The notes below the pieces were generated by a model, which was not told where the DNA came from, ran no database searches, and saw only the letters and a program-made list of their open reading frames with translations. A DNA stretch of 13,077 bases from Candidatus Woesearchaeota archaeon (lineage in GTDB: Archaea > Nanobdellota > Nanobdellia > Woesearchaeales > CG1-02-33-12), in NCBI GenBank assembly GCA_017609385.1, contig JAFCEA010000011.1, forward strand, positions 1-13,077, read 5' to 3'. This document shows positions 1 through 6,577 of the stretch, piece by piece (positions within the stretch are counted from its first letter, which is position 1; each line of letters begins with the position of its first letter). The position numbers and the translations under genes are program-made.

Positions 1-5
1 AGTGG

Positions 6-27
6 GACTTCAACGAAGTTGAATGTC
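6..27. other. Imperfect hairpin upstream of uL2
   Basis: The arms GACTTCAAC (6-14) and GTTGAATGTC (18-27) pair as nine base pairs around a GAA loop, with one bulged T at 24. A T-rich stretch follows at 33-53. It could be a 5' leader structure of the uL2 message, the end of an upstream transcript, or chance. The 62 bases before uL2 show no recognisable end of uL23, the usual upstream neighbour in archaea. Confidence 0.35.
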
Positions 28-62
28 GCACATGTTTTTCCGAGGTTTTTATTAAAAAGCTC

Positions 63-776
63 ATGGGTAAGAGACTTATACAGCAGGCAAGGGGAAAGGG
101 AGGCCCAACATACAGGGCACCTAGCTTCAGGTATAAAGGAAAACCTTCTTATTTATCCAATAAAGAAAAATTAAATGCAAAAGTTATTGATATAATAAGA
201 TGTGCTGGCCACTCAGCGCCTTTGGTTGTCTTGGAATACAGCAACAATATCAAGAACCTCATGATTGCTCCTGAGGGAATAAAAGTAGGAGATGTTGTTG
301 AATGCGGTGAAAAAACAGCTCCAGAAAATGGTAATATGCTCTTGCTTAAAGATGTACCTGAGGGAACATTAATCTATAATATTGAAAACCAGCCAGGTGA
401 TGGGGGAAAGTTTGTAAGGTCATCTGGAACATTTGCAAGGGTAATTGCAAAAATGAAAAACAGGGTTGTTGTTCAACTGCCTTCAAAAAAACAAAAAGAA
501 TTTCATCCAAACTGCAGGGCAACAATTGGTATGATTGCTGGAGGGGGAAGAAAGGAAAAGCCTTTTTTGAAGGCTGGAAAAAAATTTTATGCAATGAAGG
601 CAAAAAACAAGCTCTGGCCAAGTATATCTGGAACATCACAGAATGCTGTTGATCATCCATTTGGAGGCACAAGCTCTGCCCATAAGGGAAAGCCAACCAT
701 AGCACCAAAAAATGCGCCTCCAGGAAGAAATGTTGGTGCATTACATCCAAGAAGGATGGGAAGGAAGAAGAAGTAA
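63..776 (+). CDS. rpl2: Large ribosomal subunit protein uL2 (L2)
   Basis: uL2 is a core protein of the large subunit that binds 23S rRNA near the peptidyl-transferase centre and is needed for subunit joining. The 237 residues match the archaeal family across their length: an N-terminal GKGGPTYRAP motif, a central ILAPEG-type motif (here IAPEG) and the C-terminal loop VDHPFGG (residues 196-202), whose His198 corresponds to the conserved active-site-proximal histidine. The protein ends with APPGRNVG and a basic tail. The ATG at 63 gives the family's usual MGKR start. The loop before the histidine reads ISGTSQNAVDHP, where most archaeal and eukaryotic uL2 have VRGVAMN; this departure is covered as a finding. 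The stop is one base before the uS19 start. The frame is open upstream of the ATG to the window edge, but that sequence has no uL2 character. Confidence 0.97.
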   Translation: MGKRLIQQARGKGGPTYRAPSFRYKGKPSYLSNKEKLNAKVIDIIRCAGHSAPLVVLEYSNNIKNLMIAPEGIKVGDVVECGEKTAPENGNMLLLKDVPEGTLIYNIENQPGDGGKFVRSSGTFARVIAKMKNRVVVQLPSKKQKEFHPNCRATIGMIAGGGRKEKPFLKAGKKFYAMKAKNKLWPSISGTSQNAVDHPFGGTSSAHKGKPTIAPKNAPPGRNVGALHPRRMGRKKK

Positions 777-777
777 A

Positions 778-1158
778 ATGGTAAAAAAAGAATTCACTTA
801 CAGGGGAAAAACCCTTGAAGAGTTAAAGAATATGAGCATTAATGATTTTGCAGAACTTGTTCCTGCAAGGCAGAGAAGAAGCCTTAAAAGGGAGAGAACA
901 GACTCACAGAGAATATTTATGAATAATGTAATTAAAAGAAATAACATAAAAACAAAATGCAGGGATGTAATAATTATTCCGCAGATGGTTGGAAAAAACA
1001 TAAGGGTTCATAATGGAAAGGAGTTTATCCCGGTATTAATACAGCCTGAGATGATTGGTCATTATTTAGGGGAATTTGTACTCACAAGAAAAAGGGTAAC
1101 ACATCATGCACCTGGTGTTGGAGCTACCAGGTCAAGCGCAAGTCTTTCAGTAAGGTAA
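778..1158 (+). CDS. rps19: Small ribosomal subunit protein uS19 (S19)
   Basis: uS19 sits in the head of the small subunit near the A site and contacts uS13. The 126-residue product has the archaeal signatures in order: FTYRGKTLEEL near the N-terminus, LVPARQRRSLKR around residues 28-39, CRDVIIIPQMVG in the middle, and the C-terminal HYLGEFVLTRKRVTHHAPGV followed by GATRSS. The ATG at 778 was chosen because it gives the family's usual MVKKEFTYRG start and leaves one base after the uL2 stop. An in-frame ATG at 712 would add 22 residues of unrelated sequence inside uL2. The region RTDSQRIFMNN, between the two conserved blocks, is the variable part of the family. Confidence 0.96.
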   Translation: MVKKEFTYRGKTLEELKNMSINDFAELVPARQRRSLKRERTDSQRIFMNNVIKRNNIKTKCRDVIIIPQMVGKNIRVHNGKEFIPVLIQPEMIGHYLGEFVLTRKRVTHHAPGVGATRSSASLSVR

Positions 1159-1162
1159 GAAA

Positions 1163-1957
1163 ATGTCACAATACAAATATTCAGCAACAGTAAATGAGCA
1201 TAGAGCAAGGGCTGTTGGATTATTATTACCAATATCAGCAAAACAAGGCATTGAGATATGCAACTTTATCAGAGGAAAGGATATCCAGAAAGCAAGGGAT
1301 ACATTAAATGAAGTTATTGATATGAAAAAACCTATTCCATTCACAAGGTTTACAGAAGGAGCTGGTCATAAGCATGGAATTGGCCCTGGAAAATATCCTG
1401 TAAAGGCATGCAGGGAAATATTAAAATTAGTAAACCTGGTTGAGGCAAATGCCCAGCACAATGGCCTGGATACATCAAGCCTTGTTATAATACATGCGTG
1501 TGCTAAAAAAGGCCCTAAGTCATGGCATTACGGCAGACAAAGCAGGATAGCAATGAAAAGAACACATATTGAGATTGTTGTTGAGGAAAAAGAAATTAAA
1601 AAGAAAGAAGTTAAAAAAGAAACAAAGAAAGTTGAAACAAAAAAAGAACTTGTCAAGGAAGAAGAATCAAAACCAATCAAAAAACAGGAAGAGAAAAAAG
1701 AAGAAAAGCCAAAGGAAATTAAAGAAATAGAAAAAACTGAATCAAAAAAAGAGCAACCAAAAGATACCAAAAAACCAGTAGAAGAAAAAAAGGAAGCACT
1801 AAAAAAAGAAACTAAAACAGAAAATATTCCAACGGCTGCTGAGCTGGCAGAAAAAGCCAAATCAAAACAAGAACCCAAAAAGATTCCTACAATTAATGAA
1901 CTAACAAAGAAGAAAGAAAACAAAAAAACAAAAGAGAAAAAAACTGATAAAAAATGA
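1163..1957 (+). CDS. rpl22: Large ribosomal subunit protein uL22 (L22) with long charged tail
   Basis: uL22 lines the nascent-chain exit tunnel. Residues 1-142 are a complete archaeal uL22: an N-terminal YSATVNEHRARA segment, the IRGKDIQKA helix, the tunnel beta-hairpin region with HKHGIGPGKYPVKA, and a terminal RTHIEIVVEE strand. Archaeal uL22 normally ends about here, near 150 residues. This protein continues to 264 residues with a tail of roughly 120 residues dominated by Lys and Glu, predicted disordered or helical. Near its end are two related motifs, IPTAAEL (222-228) and IPTINEL (241-247). A GGTAAG-like ribosome-binding site precedes the ATG. The stop overlaps the uS3 start (ATGA), so translation of the two is probably coupled. 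Confidence 0.96.
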   Translation: MSQYKYSATVNEHRARAVGLLLPISAKQGIEICNFIRGKDIQKARDTLNEVIDMKKPIPFTRFTEGAGHKHGIGPGKYPVKACREILKLVNLVEANAQHNGLDTSSLVIIHACAKKGPKSWHYGRQSRIAMKRTHIEIVVEEKEIKKKEVKKETKKVETKKELVKEEESKPIKKQEEKKEEKPKEIKEIEKTESKKEQPKDTKKPVEEKKEALKKETKTENIPTAAELAEKAKSKQEPKKIPTINELTKKKENKKTKEKKTDKK

Positions 1958-2742
1958 TTGAAAGACAGATTGTTGCACAAAAGAAAAAAGAACACCAGAT
2001 CCAGGAAATGATAGCTAAAAATGTAAAGGGCTCTGGCTACAGCCATATAAAACTTCAAAGGACTCCCCTTGGTGAAAAGATAATAATATATGCAGCAAGA
2101 CCAGGACTGATTGTCGGAAGAAAGGGCCAGAACATAACAAAACTTACAAAAAACCTAAAAAACAGTTTTGAGCTGGAAAATCCCCAGATAGAAATCAATG
2201 AGATTGAGAAAATAAACCTTGATGCAGGGGTTGTTGCTGGCTCAATTGCAGAATCTCTTGAAAAATTCGGAACTGCAAGGTTTAAAGGGATAATGCATAA
2301 GACAATGGAAGAGGTAATGAATGCAGGTGCACTTGGAATTGAGATTGTAATATCCGGAAAAATACCTGGAGCAAGGGCAAAATCATGGCGGGTCTATTCT
2401 GGTTATCTGAAAAAATGTGGTGATATAGCAATAACAGGAGTAAATAAAGCAAAGATCAGGGCTGTTATAAAAACAGGTGTTGTTGGTGTTAAGGTAAGCA
2501 TTATGCCCCCTGACATAAAGCTGCCAGATAAAATACAGCTCTTAGAAGAAAAAGAGGAAATCATAGAAGAAATTAAGGAAGAAAAGCCTGTTAAAGAAGA
2601 GAAAGAAAAACCTAAAGGGGATAAAGAATTAAAGAAGAAACAAGAAAAAGAAGAGAAAAAATCCAAACCAAAGAAAGAGAAAAAAGAAACCAAAAAAATC
2701 ATAAAAAAAGAACCTAAAAAACAACTAAAGAAAAAGGGTTAA
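1954..2742 (+). CDS. rps3: Small ribosomal subunit protein uS3 (S3)
   Basis: uS3 forms part of the mRNA entry channel on the small subunit. The N-terminal half is a type II KH domain with the loop GRKG at residues 55-58, preceded by YAARPGLIV. The S3 C-terminal domain follows, with the diagnostic SGKIPGARAKSWRVYSGYL (134-152) and VGVKVSIMPPD (177-187). The conserved protein ends near residue 197. The last 65 residues (198-262) are a Lys/Glu-rich tail, longer than needed for the fold. The ATG overlaps the uL22 stop as ATGA. Confidence 0.96.
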   Translation: MIERQIVAQKKKEHQIQEMIAKNVKGSGYSHIKLQRTPLGEKIIIYAARPGLIVGRKGQNITKLTKNLKNSFELENPQIEINEIEKINLDAGVVAGSIAESLEKFGTARFKGIMHKTMEEVMNAGALGIEIVISGKIPGARAKSWRVYSGYLKKCGDIAITGVNKAKIRAVIKTGVVGVKVSIMPPDIKLPDKIQLLEEKEEIIEEIKEEKPVKEEKEKPKGDKELKKKQEKEEKKSKPKKEKKETKKIIKKEPKKQLKKKG

Positions 2743-2743
2743 G

Positions 2744-2953
2744 ATGGCACTTAAGATAAAAGAAATTGAATCAATGGGCAGTAAAGAATTGAAAACAAAG
2801 CTTGAGGAACTTAAAAAAGAGCTGATTAAGCATAATGCCCAGATTGCCACAGGAACAAATCCAAAGAGTCCTGGACAGGTTAGAGTAATAAAAAAAACTG
2901 TCGCAAGGATTTTGACTGTTTTAAAAATCAAAGGTGGTGAAAAAAAGCAATGA
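2744..2953 (+). CDS. rpl29: Large ribosomal subunit protein uL29 (L29)
   Basis: uL29 is a small antiparallel two-helix protein near the exit tunnel, part of the docking area for factors that act on nascent chains. The 69 residues show the expected pattern: IKEIESMGSKELKTKLEEL helix, LKKELIKHNAQIATG, the turn NPKSPGQVR, and a second helix VIKKTVARILTVL. The length is typical. It starts one base after the uS3 stop, with an AAAGGG purine stretch upstream, and its stop overlaps the aIF1 start as ATGA. Confidence 0.95.
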   Translation: MALKIKEIESMGSKELKTKLEELKKELIKHNAQIATGTNPKSPGQVRVIKKTVARILTVLKIKGGEKKQ

Positions 2954-3258
2954 GTGAAATATGTCCAAAGTGTGGGCTACCCAAGGAACTGTGTGTTTGT
3001 GAGACAATAGCCAAAGAGAGCCAGATAATAAAAGTGTATGTTATCCGTAAAAAATTTGGCAAAAAATACACATTAATAGAAGGCATTGACAGTAAGGAAA
3101 TTAACCTTAAAGACCTTGCAAAAAAACTGAAAACAAAGTTTGCATGTGGAGGAACAGCAAAAGAGGGAAGGATTGAATTGCAGGGAGATCACAAACAAAA
3201 GGTTAAGGCAAACCTCATCCAGATGGGTTTTTCACACGAGACAATTGATATAAGATAA
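2950..3258 (+). CDS. Translation initiation factor aIF1 (SUI1 family)
   Basis: aIF1 binds the small subunit near the P site and enforces start-codon selection. The 102-residue protein has the archaeal N-terminal zinc-ribbon-like CPKCGLPKELCVC, with cysteines at 5, 8, 15 and 17. The SUI1 fold follows, with the basic strand VIRKKFGKKYTLIEG (31-45), the motif FACGGTAKEGRIELQGDH (64-81) and the C-terminal helix LIQMGF. Its position between uL29 and the RNase P protein is the standard archaeal arrangement. It overlaps uL29 by four bases (ATGA) and its stop shares one base with the next start (TAATG), so translational coupling is likely. Confidence 0.95.
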   Translation: MSEICPKCGLPKELCVCETIAKESQIIKVYVIRKKFGKKYTLIEGIDSKEINLKDLAKKLKTKFACGGTAKEGRIELQGDHKQKVKANLIQMGFSHETIDIR

Positions 3259-3524
3259 TGAACTTTAATAAGAAAGGGCTTGCAAGAAGCGAGTTAATAG
3301 GCTTAGATACAGAAGTTATTGAATCAGAAAATCGCTTTAACAGAGGCCTTAAAGGCAAAATCATTGATGAAACAAAAAATATGTTTATAGTCAAGACAGA
3401 AGAAGGAAGAAAAAGCATAATCAAAGACCAGTGTGTTTTTGAATTCAAGCTTAAGGAAAAAAATATCCAAATCAATGGAAAATCATTAACAACAAGACCA
3501 GAAGAAAGAATTAAACAAAGGTGA
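3258..3524 (+). CDS. rnp1: Ribonuclease P protein component 1 (Rpp29/Pop4 family)
   Basis: This is the archaeal Rpp29 homologue, a protein subunit of RNase P, which removes 5' leaders from precursor tRNAs. The 88 residues match the family: ARSELIGLDTEVIES at the N-terminus, the Sm-like barrel strand GLKGKIIDETKNMFIVKT, then the basic strand GRKSIIKDQCVFEFKL. The fold appears complete and of typical length for archaea. It starts within the aIF1 stop (TAATG). Its own stop TGA lies inside AGGTGA, which can serve as the ribosome-binding site of uS17. Confidence 0.92.
   Translation: MNFNKKGLARSELIGLDTEVIESENRFNRGLKGKIIDETKNMFIVKTEEGRKSIIKDQCVFEFKLKEKNIQINGKSLTTRPEERIKQR
3519..3524 (+). promoter_or_regulatory. 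Ribosome-binding site for uS17, overlapping a stop codon
   Basis: AGGTGA matches the archaeal Shine-Dalgarno consensus and contains the TGA stop of the Rpp29 gene. Spacing to the ATG at 3531 is six bases; to the ATG at 3525 it is zero. This decides in favour of the later start. Confidence 0.6.
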
Positions 3525-3530
3525 ATGTTC

Positions 3531-3887
3531 ATGAATAATAAAACAAAAACACCAAAAGAGCAGAGCTCTCCTATGCCAAAGAAACCAGATGTTTCCGGAA
3601 GCAAGGGCAGGGAATGTAGTGATAAAAACTGTCCCATACATGGCAGTCTGAAATTAAGAGGGAGAACATTTACTGAAAGGGTTGTTAGTGCAAAGTCCCA
3701 TAGAACAGCAACCATCGAAATAGAGAGAAGGCACTACATACCAAAATATGAAAGGTATGAAAAAAGAAAAACAAGATTACAAGTGCATAATCCAGACTGT
3801 ATTAATGCAAAAGAGGGCGATGTTGTTAAGGTGCAGGAATGCAGGCCAATAAGCAAAACAAAACATTTTGTAATAATTAAAAAATAA
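3531..3887 (+). CDS. rps17: Small ribosomal subunit protein uS17 (S17)
   Basis: uS17 is a primary 16S rRNA-binding protein with an OB fold. The product has the archaeal pattern: a CSDKNCPIHG motif, SLKLRGRTFTERVVSAK as the first strands, RRHYIPKYERYEKRKTRLQVHNP in the middle, and EGDVVKVQECRPISKTKHFVI at the end. The first 30 or so residues are a polar extension before the Cys motif. I chose the ATG at 3531 (118 residues) because AGGTGA lies six bases upstream; the ATG at 3525 would add only two residues and has no room for a ribosome-binding site. Confidence 0.94.
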   Translation: MNNKTKTPKEQSSPMPKKPDVSGSKGRECSDKNCPIHGSLKLRGRTFTERVVSAKSHRTATIEIERRHYIPKYERYEKRKTRLQVHNPDCINAKEGDVVKVQECRPISKTKHFVIIKK

Positions 3888-3888
3888 A

Positions 3889-4290
3889 ATGAAAGCATTA
3901 AAAGCAAAAGTAACAAAGGGATTGCCGTTGGGAGCTAAAATACCAACATGTGATAATTCAGGCGCCAAGATCATTAAAATATTCAATGTAAAGGGAGCCA
4001 AGACTGTCAAGGGAAGAATGCCTAGTGCAGGTGTTGGTGATCTTGTTATGGCATCTGTAAAAAAGGGAAATCCTGATATGGCAAAGCAGGTTGTAATGGC
4101 TGTTATTGTCAGGCAGAAAAAGGAATACAAAAGGCCAGATGGAATGAGAATAAAGTTTGAGGATAATGCAGCTGTAGTTTTAAAAGATGACAAGGGAAAC
4201 CCAAAAGGGACAATATTCAAGGGAGCCATAGCAAAAGAGGCCTGTGAGAGATGGCCTGGCATAGCAAAGTTAGCAAGAACCATTGTGTGA
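3889..4290 (+). CDS. rpl14: Large ribosomal subunit protein uL14 (L14)
   Basis: uL14 lies on the subunit interface face of the large subunit and forms an intersubunit bridge. The 133 residues follow archaeal uL14 closely: TKGLPLGAKIPTCDNSGAK, then GRMPSAGVGDLVMASVKKG, VVMAVIVRQKKEYKRPDGMRI with the family signature, FEDNAAVVLKD and the terminal ERWPGIAKLA. Length is typical. The gap to uS17 is one base and there is no clear ribosome-binding site, so it probably relies on coupling with uS17. Confidence 0.96.
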   Translation: MKALKAKVTKGLPLGAKIPTCDNSGAKIIKIFNVKGAKTVKGRMPSAGVGDLVMASVKKGNPDMAKQVVMAVIVRQKKEYKRPDGMRIKFEDNAAVVLKDDKGNPKGTIFKGAIAKEACERWPGIAKLARTIV

Positions 4291-4292
4291 TC
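4287..4292 (+). promoter_or_regulatory. GTGATC ribosome-binding site for uL24 spanning the uL14 stop
   Basis: GTGATC is complementary to the GATCAC part of the expected 16S rRNA 3' end, just 5' of the usual CCTCC core. It contains the uL14 stop TGA (4288-4290) and lies three bases before the uL24 ATG at 4296. The 16S end of this organism is not in the window, so the pairing is assumed from its wide conservation. Confidence 0.4.
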
Positions 4293-4295
4293 ATC

Positions 4296-4718
4296 ATGAA
4301 AAAAGAATTTTCAGATAAATGGATAAGGAGCAAGCAGCCAAGGAAGCAGCGCAAATACAGCTATAATGCTCCACTGCACATAAGAGGCAGGTTTATGTCT
4401 GCTCACCTTTCAAAAGATTTAATGAAAAAATACAATAGAAGAAGCATCAGGCTAAGAAAAGGTGACAGGGTGACTATATTGAGAGGCCAGTTCAAGAAAA
4501 AAACAGGGAACATAGAAAGAATTGACCTGAAAGAAACAAGGGTTTACATAACAGGAATTGAAATGATAAAAAAGGATGGAACAAAAGTATTTTACCCAAT
4601 ACATCCCTCAAATCTTGTTGTAACAGAGCTTAATTTAGATGATAAAAAAAGAATGGCAATGGTAAACAGGTCAAAAAAAGCTGATAAAAAAATCAAAAAG
4701 CAAGAAGAAAAAAAGTGA
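4296..4718 (+). CDS. rpl24: Large ribosomal subunit protein uL24 (L24)
   Basis: uL24 helps start large-subunit assembly and sits near the tunnel exit. The 140 residues contain the archaeal N-terminal block QPRKQRKYSYNAPLHIRG and a KOW motif at about residues 55-77 (KGDRVTILRGQFKKKTG), followed by the strand RVYITGIEMIKKDGTKVFYPIHPSNLVV. A short Lys-rich tail ends the protein. The ATG at 4296 starts the family-like sequence; an in-frame ATG at 4251 would add 15 residues from inside uL14. Confidence 0.95.
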   Translation: MKKEFSDKWIRSKQPRKQRKYSYNAPLHIRGRFMSAHLSKDLMKKYNRRSIRLRKGDRVTILRGQFKKKTGNIERIDLKETRVYITGIEMIKKDGTKVFYPIHPSNLVVTELNLDDKKRMAMVNRSKKADKKIKKQEEKK

Positions 4719-4719
4719 T
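4715..4719 (+). promoter_or_regulatory. GTGAT ribosome-binding site for eS4 spanning the uL24 stop
   Basis: GTGAT contains the uL24 stop TGA and lies five bases before the eS4 ATG, the same arrangement as at uL14/uL24 and uL6/eL32. Confidence 0.4.
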
Positions 4720-4724
4720 TCAAG

Positions 4725-5417
4725 ATGGTTAAAAGACATTTAAAAAGATTAGTAGCACCAAAATCCTGGAAAATAAAGAGAAAGGGAATAACTTTTGTTA
4801 CAAGACCAAAGCCAGGAATGCACAGCAAAAAAAATAGTATTTCATTAAACCTTGTTTTAAGGGATATGCTTGGGTATGCAAAAACAACAAGGGATGTCAA
4901 GGTTATACTCTCTAAAGGGGGTGTTTTGGTAGATGGAAAACAAAGAAAAGACCATAGATTTGCAGTTGGTGTTATGGACTTAATAGAAATAGCTAAAACA
5001 AAAGAGTGCTTTAGGGTCTTGTTAAACAAAAAAGGCAATATCTCCCTTGTAAAAATAAAACCAGATGAAACAAAAATGAAGCTATGTAAAATTGTTGGAA
5101 AAGCTGTTATCAAAAAAGGAAAGATTCAGCTTAACCTCAATGATGGCAAAAATATTATTATTGACAAAAACAACTACAAAACAGGAGACACCCTGGTTGT
5201 AGAGGTTCCTGAGCAGAAGATAAAGGAGCATCTGAAATTTGAGAAAGGCTCATTTGTTTATTTATCAGGGGGAAAGCACAAAGGTGAATCTGGGATTATT
5301 GATGAGATAAAAGACAGCATAATTAGAGTCAAGCCAGAATCTGGGGAAATCTTTGAAACATCAAAAAAGCTCGCCTTCGTTATAGGCAAGGAAAAACCAA
5401 TTATCACATTAAGCTAA
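4725..5417 (+). CDS. rps4e: Small ribosomal subunit protein eS4 (S4e)
   Basis: eS4 is found in archaea and eukaryotes but not bacteria, and binds the small-subunit body. The 230 residues show the N-terminal RS4NT segment (HLKRLVAPKSWKIKRKG), a central S4-like RNA-binding part (LVLRDMLGYAKTTRDVKVIL and GGVLVDGKQRKDHRFAVG), the middle domain with FRVLLNKKG, and a C-terminal KOW motif from about residue 172 (GSFVYLSGGKHKGESGII). Length is typical of archaeal eS4. It begins six bases after uL24 with GTGAT as ribosome-binding site. It ends with tandem stops TAATAA (5415-5420), followed by a short gap before uL5. Confidence 0.95.
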   Translation: MVKRHLKRLVAPKSWKIKRKGITFVTRPKPGMHSKKNSISLNLVLRDMLGYAKTTRDVKVILSKGGVLVDGKQRKDHRFAVGVMDLIEIAKTKECFRVLLNKKGNISLVKIKPDETKMKLCKIVGKAVIKKGKIQLNLNDGKNIIIDKNNYKTGDTLVVEVPEQKIKEHLKFEKGSFVYLSGGKHKGESGIIDEIKDSIIRVKPESGEIFETSKKLAFVIGKEKPIITLS

Positions 5418-5430
5418 TAAGGTTTTAACA

Positions 5431-5943
5431 ATGAATCCATCAAGGAATATAAAAATAAGCAAAGTAACACTTAACATAGGTGCTGGAAAAGACCAAGTTA
5501 AGCTAGATAAAGGAATCAAACTCTTTAAAAACATAACTAACGTAAGCCCTATTAAAACAGTTACATCAAAAAGAATTCCCGGATGGGGCTTAAGGCCAGG
5601 GCTTCCTATTGGCTGCAAGGTCACATTAAGAAGAAAAAATGCAGTTGAGGTGCTTAAGAGATTAGTTCAGGCAAAAGACAATAAGCTAAAGAAAAGCCAG
5701 TTTGACCCAAATGGAAACATTGCATTTGGCATAGAAGAATATATTGATATTCCAGGGGTTAAATATGATCCTGAAATTGGTATTATTGGGTTAGAGGTTT
5801 GCGTGACCCTTGAAAGAAATGGTTTTAGGATAAAGAGAAGAAGGATTGCTAAAAAAAAGGTTCCAAAAAAACACATGATAACAAAGCAAGAGGCAATTGA
5901 TTTCATGAAAAAGGATTTTAATATAGAATTAGAGGGAGAATAA
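5431..5943 (+). CDS. rpl5: Large ribosomal subunit protein uL5 (L5)
   Basis: uL5 binds 5S rRNA in the central protuberance and contacts the P-site tRNA. The 170 residues match archaeal uL5: KISKVTLNIGAGKD, the loop TVTSKRIPGWGLRPGLPIG, CKVTLRRKNAVEVLKRLV, then GIEEYIDIPGVKYDPEIGI and the terminal RNGFRIKRRRIAKKK. Length is typical. A TAAGG purine stretch occurs shortly upstream. The 13-base gap to eS4 is among the largest within the cluster. Confidence 0.96.
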   Translation: MNPSRNIKISKVTLNIGAGKDQVKLDKGIKLFKNITNVSPIKTVTSKRIPGWGLRPGLPIGCKVTLRRKNAVEVLKRLVQAKDNKLKKSQFDPNGNIAFGIEEYIDIPGVKYDPEIGIIGLEVCVTLERNGFRIKRRRIAKKKVPKKHMITKQEAIDFMKKDFNIELEGE

Positions 5944-6174
5944 ATGACTGTAACCAGCTATAAAAAGGTATTCAAGCAATTGCAGGCCAAGCCTGTAAAG
6001 CTCAAGCGCTTCCTGAAGCATAGCTCGCCTAAAGAGAGAACCTGCGGAATAAGCAAAAAGCGCTGCGAGAGATGTGGCAGGCTAGGTGGCCATATAAGCA
6101 AGTATGGCTTAAAGTTATGCAGGCAGTGCTTCAGAGAGATATCAACAAAAATAGGATTTAAAAAATACAGCTAA
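5944..6174 (+). CDS. rps14: Small ribosomal subunit protein uS14 (S14), zinc form with N-terminal extension
   Basis: uS14 binds the small-subunit head. A zinc site is formed by C41, C44, C59 and C62 (CERCGR and CRQCFRE), with the conserved HISKYGLKLCRQCFREI and the terminal GFKKYS. Most archaeal uS14 proteins are 50-57 residues with about 15-20 residues before the first zinc cysteine. Here 40 residues precede it (VTSYKKVFKQLQAKPVKLKR and onward, plus an extra Cys34). No internal ATG offers a shorter start, and the ATG directly follows the uL5 stop, so the extension is probably real. Confidence 0.94.
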   Translation: MTVTSYKKVFKQLQAKPVKLKRFLKHSSPKERTCGISKKRCERCGRLGGHISKYGLKLCRQCFREISTKIGFKKYS

Positions 6175-6179
6175 AGGTG
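6175..6179 (+). promoter_or_regulatory. Ribosome-binding site for uS8
   Basis: AGGTG directly after the uS14 stop, six bases before the uS8 ATG, is a good match to the archaeal Shine-Dalgarno sequence. Confidence 0.6.
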
Positions 6180-6185
6180 TAAAAG

Positions 6186-6575
6186 ATGTTAAATGACCCA
6201 TTGGCAAATGCATTATCAAATATCTTAAATAAGGAAAATGCAAGAACAAAAGAATGTATAATTAAGCCTTCATCAAAGATAATCAAAGAAGTGCTTAAGA
6301 TAATGAAGAATAATTATTATGTTGGAGAATTTAAAGAAATAGAAGATTCAAAAGGCAACATGCTAAGTGTTCAGCTGTTAAACAACATAAACAAATGTGG
6401 TGTTATAAAGCCAAGATTTTCAGTAAAAAAAGATGGCTATGAAAAATTTGAGAAAAGGTTTTTGCTTGCAAAGGATTTTGGAATATTGATTGTGTCAACA
6501 CCACAAGGAATAATGACAAATGATGAGGCAAAGAAAAAAGGCATTGGGGGGAAGCTTCTAGCATATTGTTATTAA
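6186..6575 (+). CDS. rps8: Small ribosomal subunit protein uS8 (S8)
   Basis: uS8 is a primary 16S rRNA-binding protein of the small-subunit platform. The 129 residues are the usual archaeal length and carry NDPLANALSNILNKENA at the N-terminus, the PSSKIIKEVLKIMKNNYYVGEF helix-strand unit, IKPRFSVKKDGYEKFEKR in the middle, and the C-terminal VSTPQGIMTNDEAKKKGIGG signature. In this family the C-terminal part contacts rRNA helix 21. Confidence 0.96.
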   Translation: MLNDPLANALSNILNKENARTKECIIKPSSKIIKEVLKIMKNNYYVGEFKEIEDSKGNMLSVQLLNNINKCGVIKPRFSVKKDGYEKFEKRFLLAKDFGILIVSTPQGIMTNDEAKKKGIGGKLLAYCY

Positions 6576-6577
6576 AA

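Noticed and set aside
47..56. TATA-like TTTATTAAAA just before uL2
   Set aside because: It lies about 10 bases from the ATG; an archaeal start of transcription about 25 bases downstream would fall inside the coding sequence.
712..777. Upstream in-frame ATG for uS19, and likewise 4251 for uL24, TTG 6566 for uL6 and GTG 7120 for eL32
   Set aside because: These add sequence unlike the family and overlap the preceding gene; the later starts give family-like N-termini, and for uL24 and eL32 a ribosome-binding site as well.
1528..2058. Long minus-strand reading frame of 176 codons, rich in Phe and Ser
   Set aside because: It is the reverse reading of Lys/Glu-rich uL22 tail codons (AAA/GAA read as TTT/TTC). 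It has no family resemblance and lies wholly antisense to a well-supported gene. The same holds for the antisense frames at 346-750, 2403-2702, 3215-3715, 3777-4283, 4592-5113, 7571-7867 and 9429-9695.
4827..5858. Runs of eight A (4827-4834, 5851-5858, also near 10560) as possible programmed frameshift or slippage sites
   Set aside because: All reading frames stay intact across them with full-length family matches, and such runs are expected from Lys codons in an AT-rich genome.
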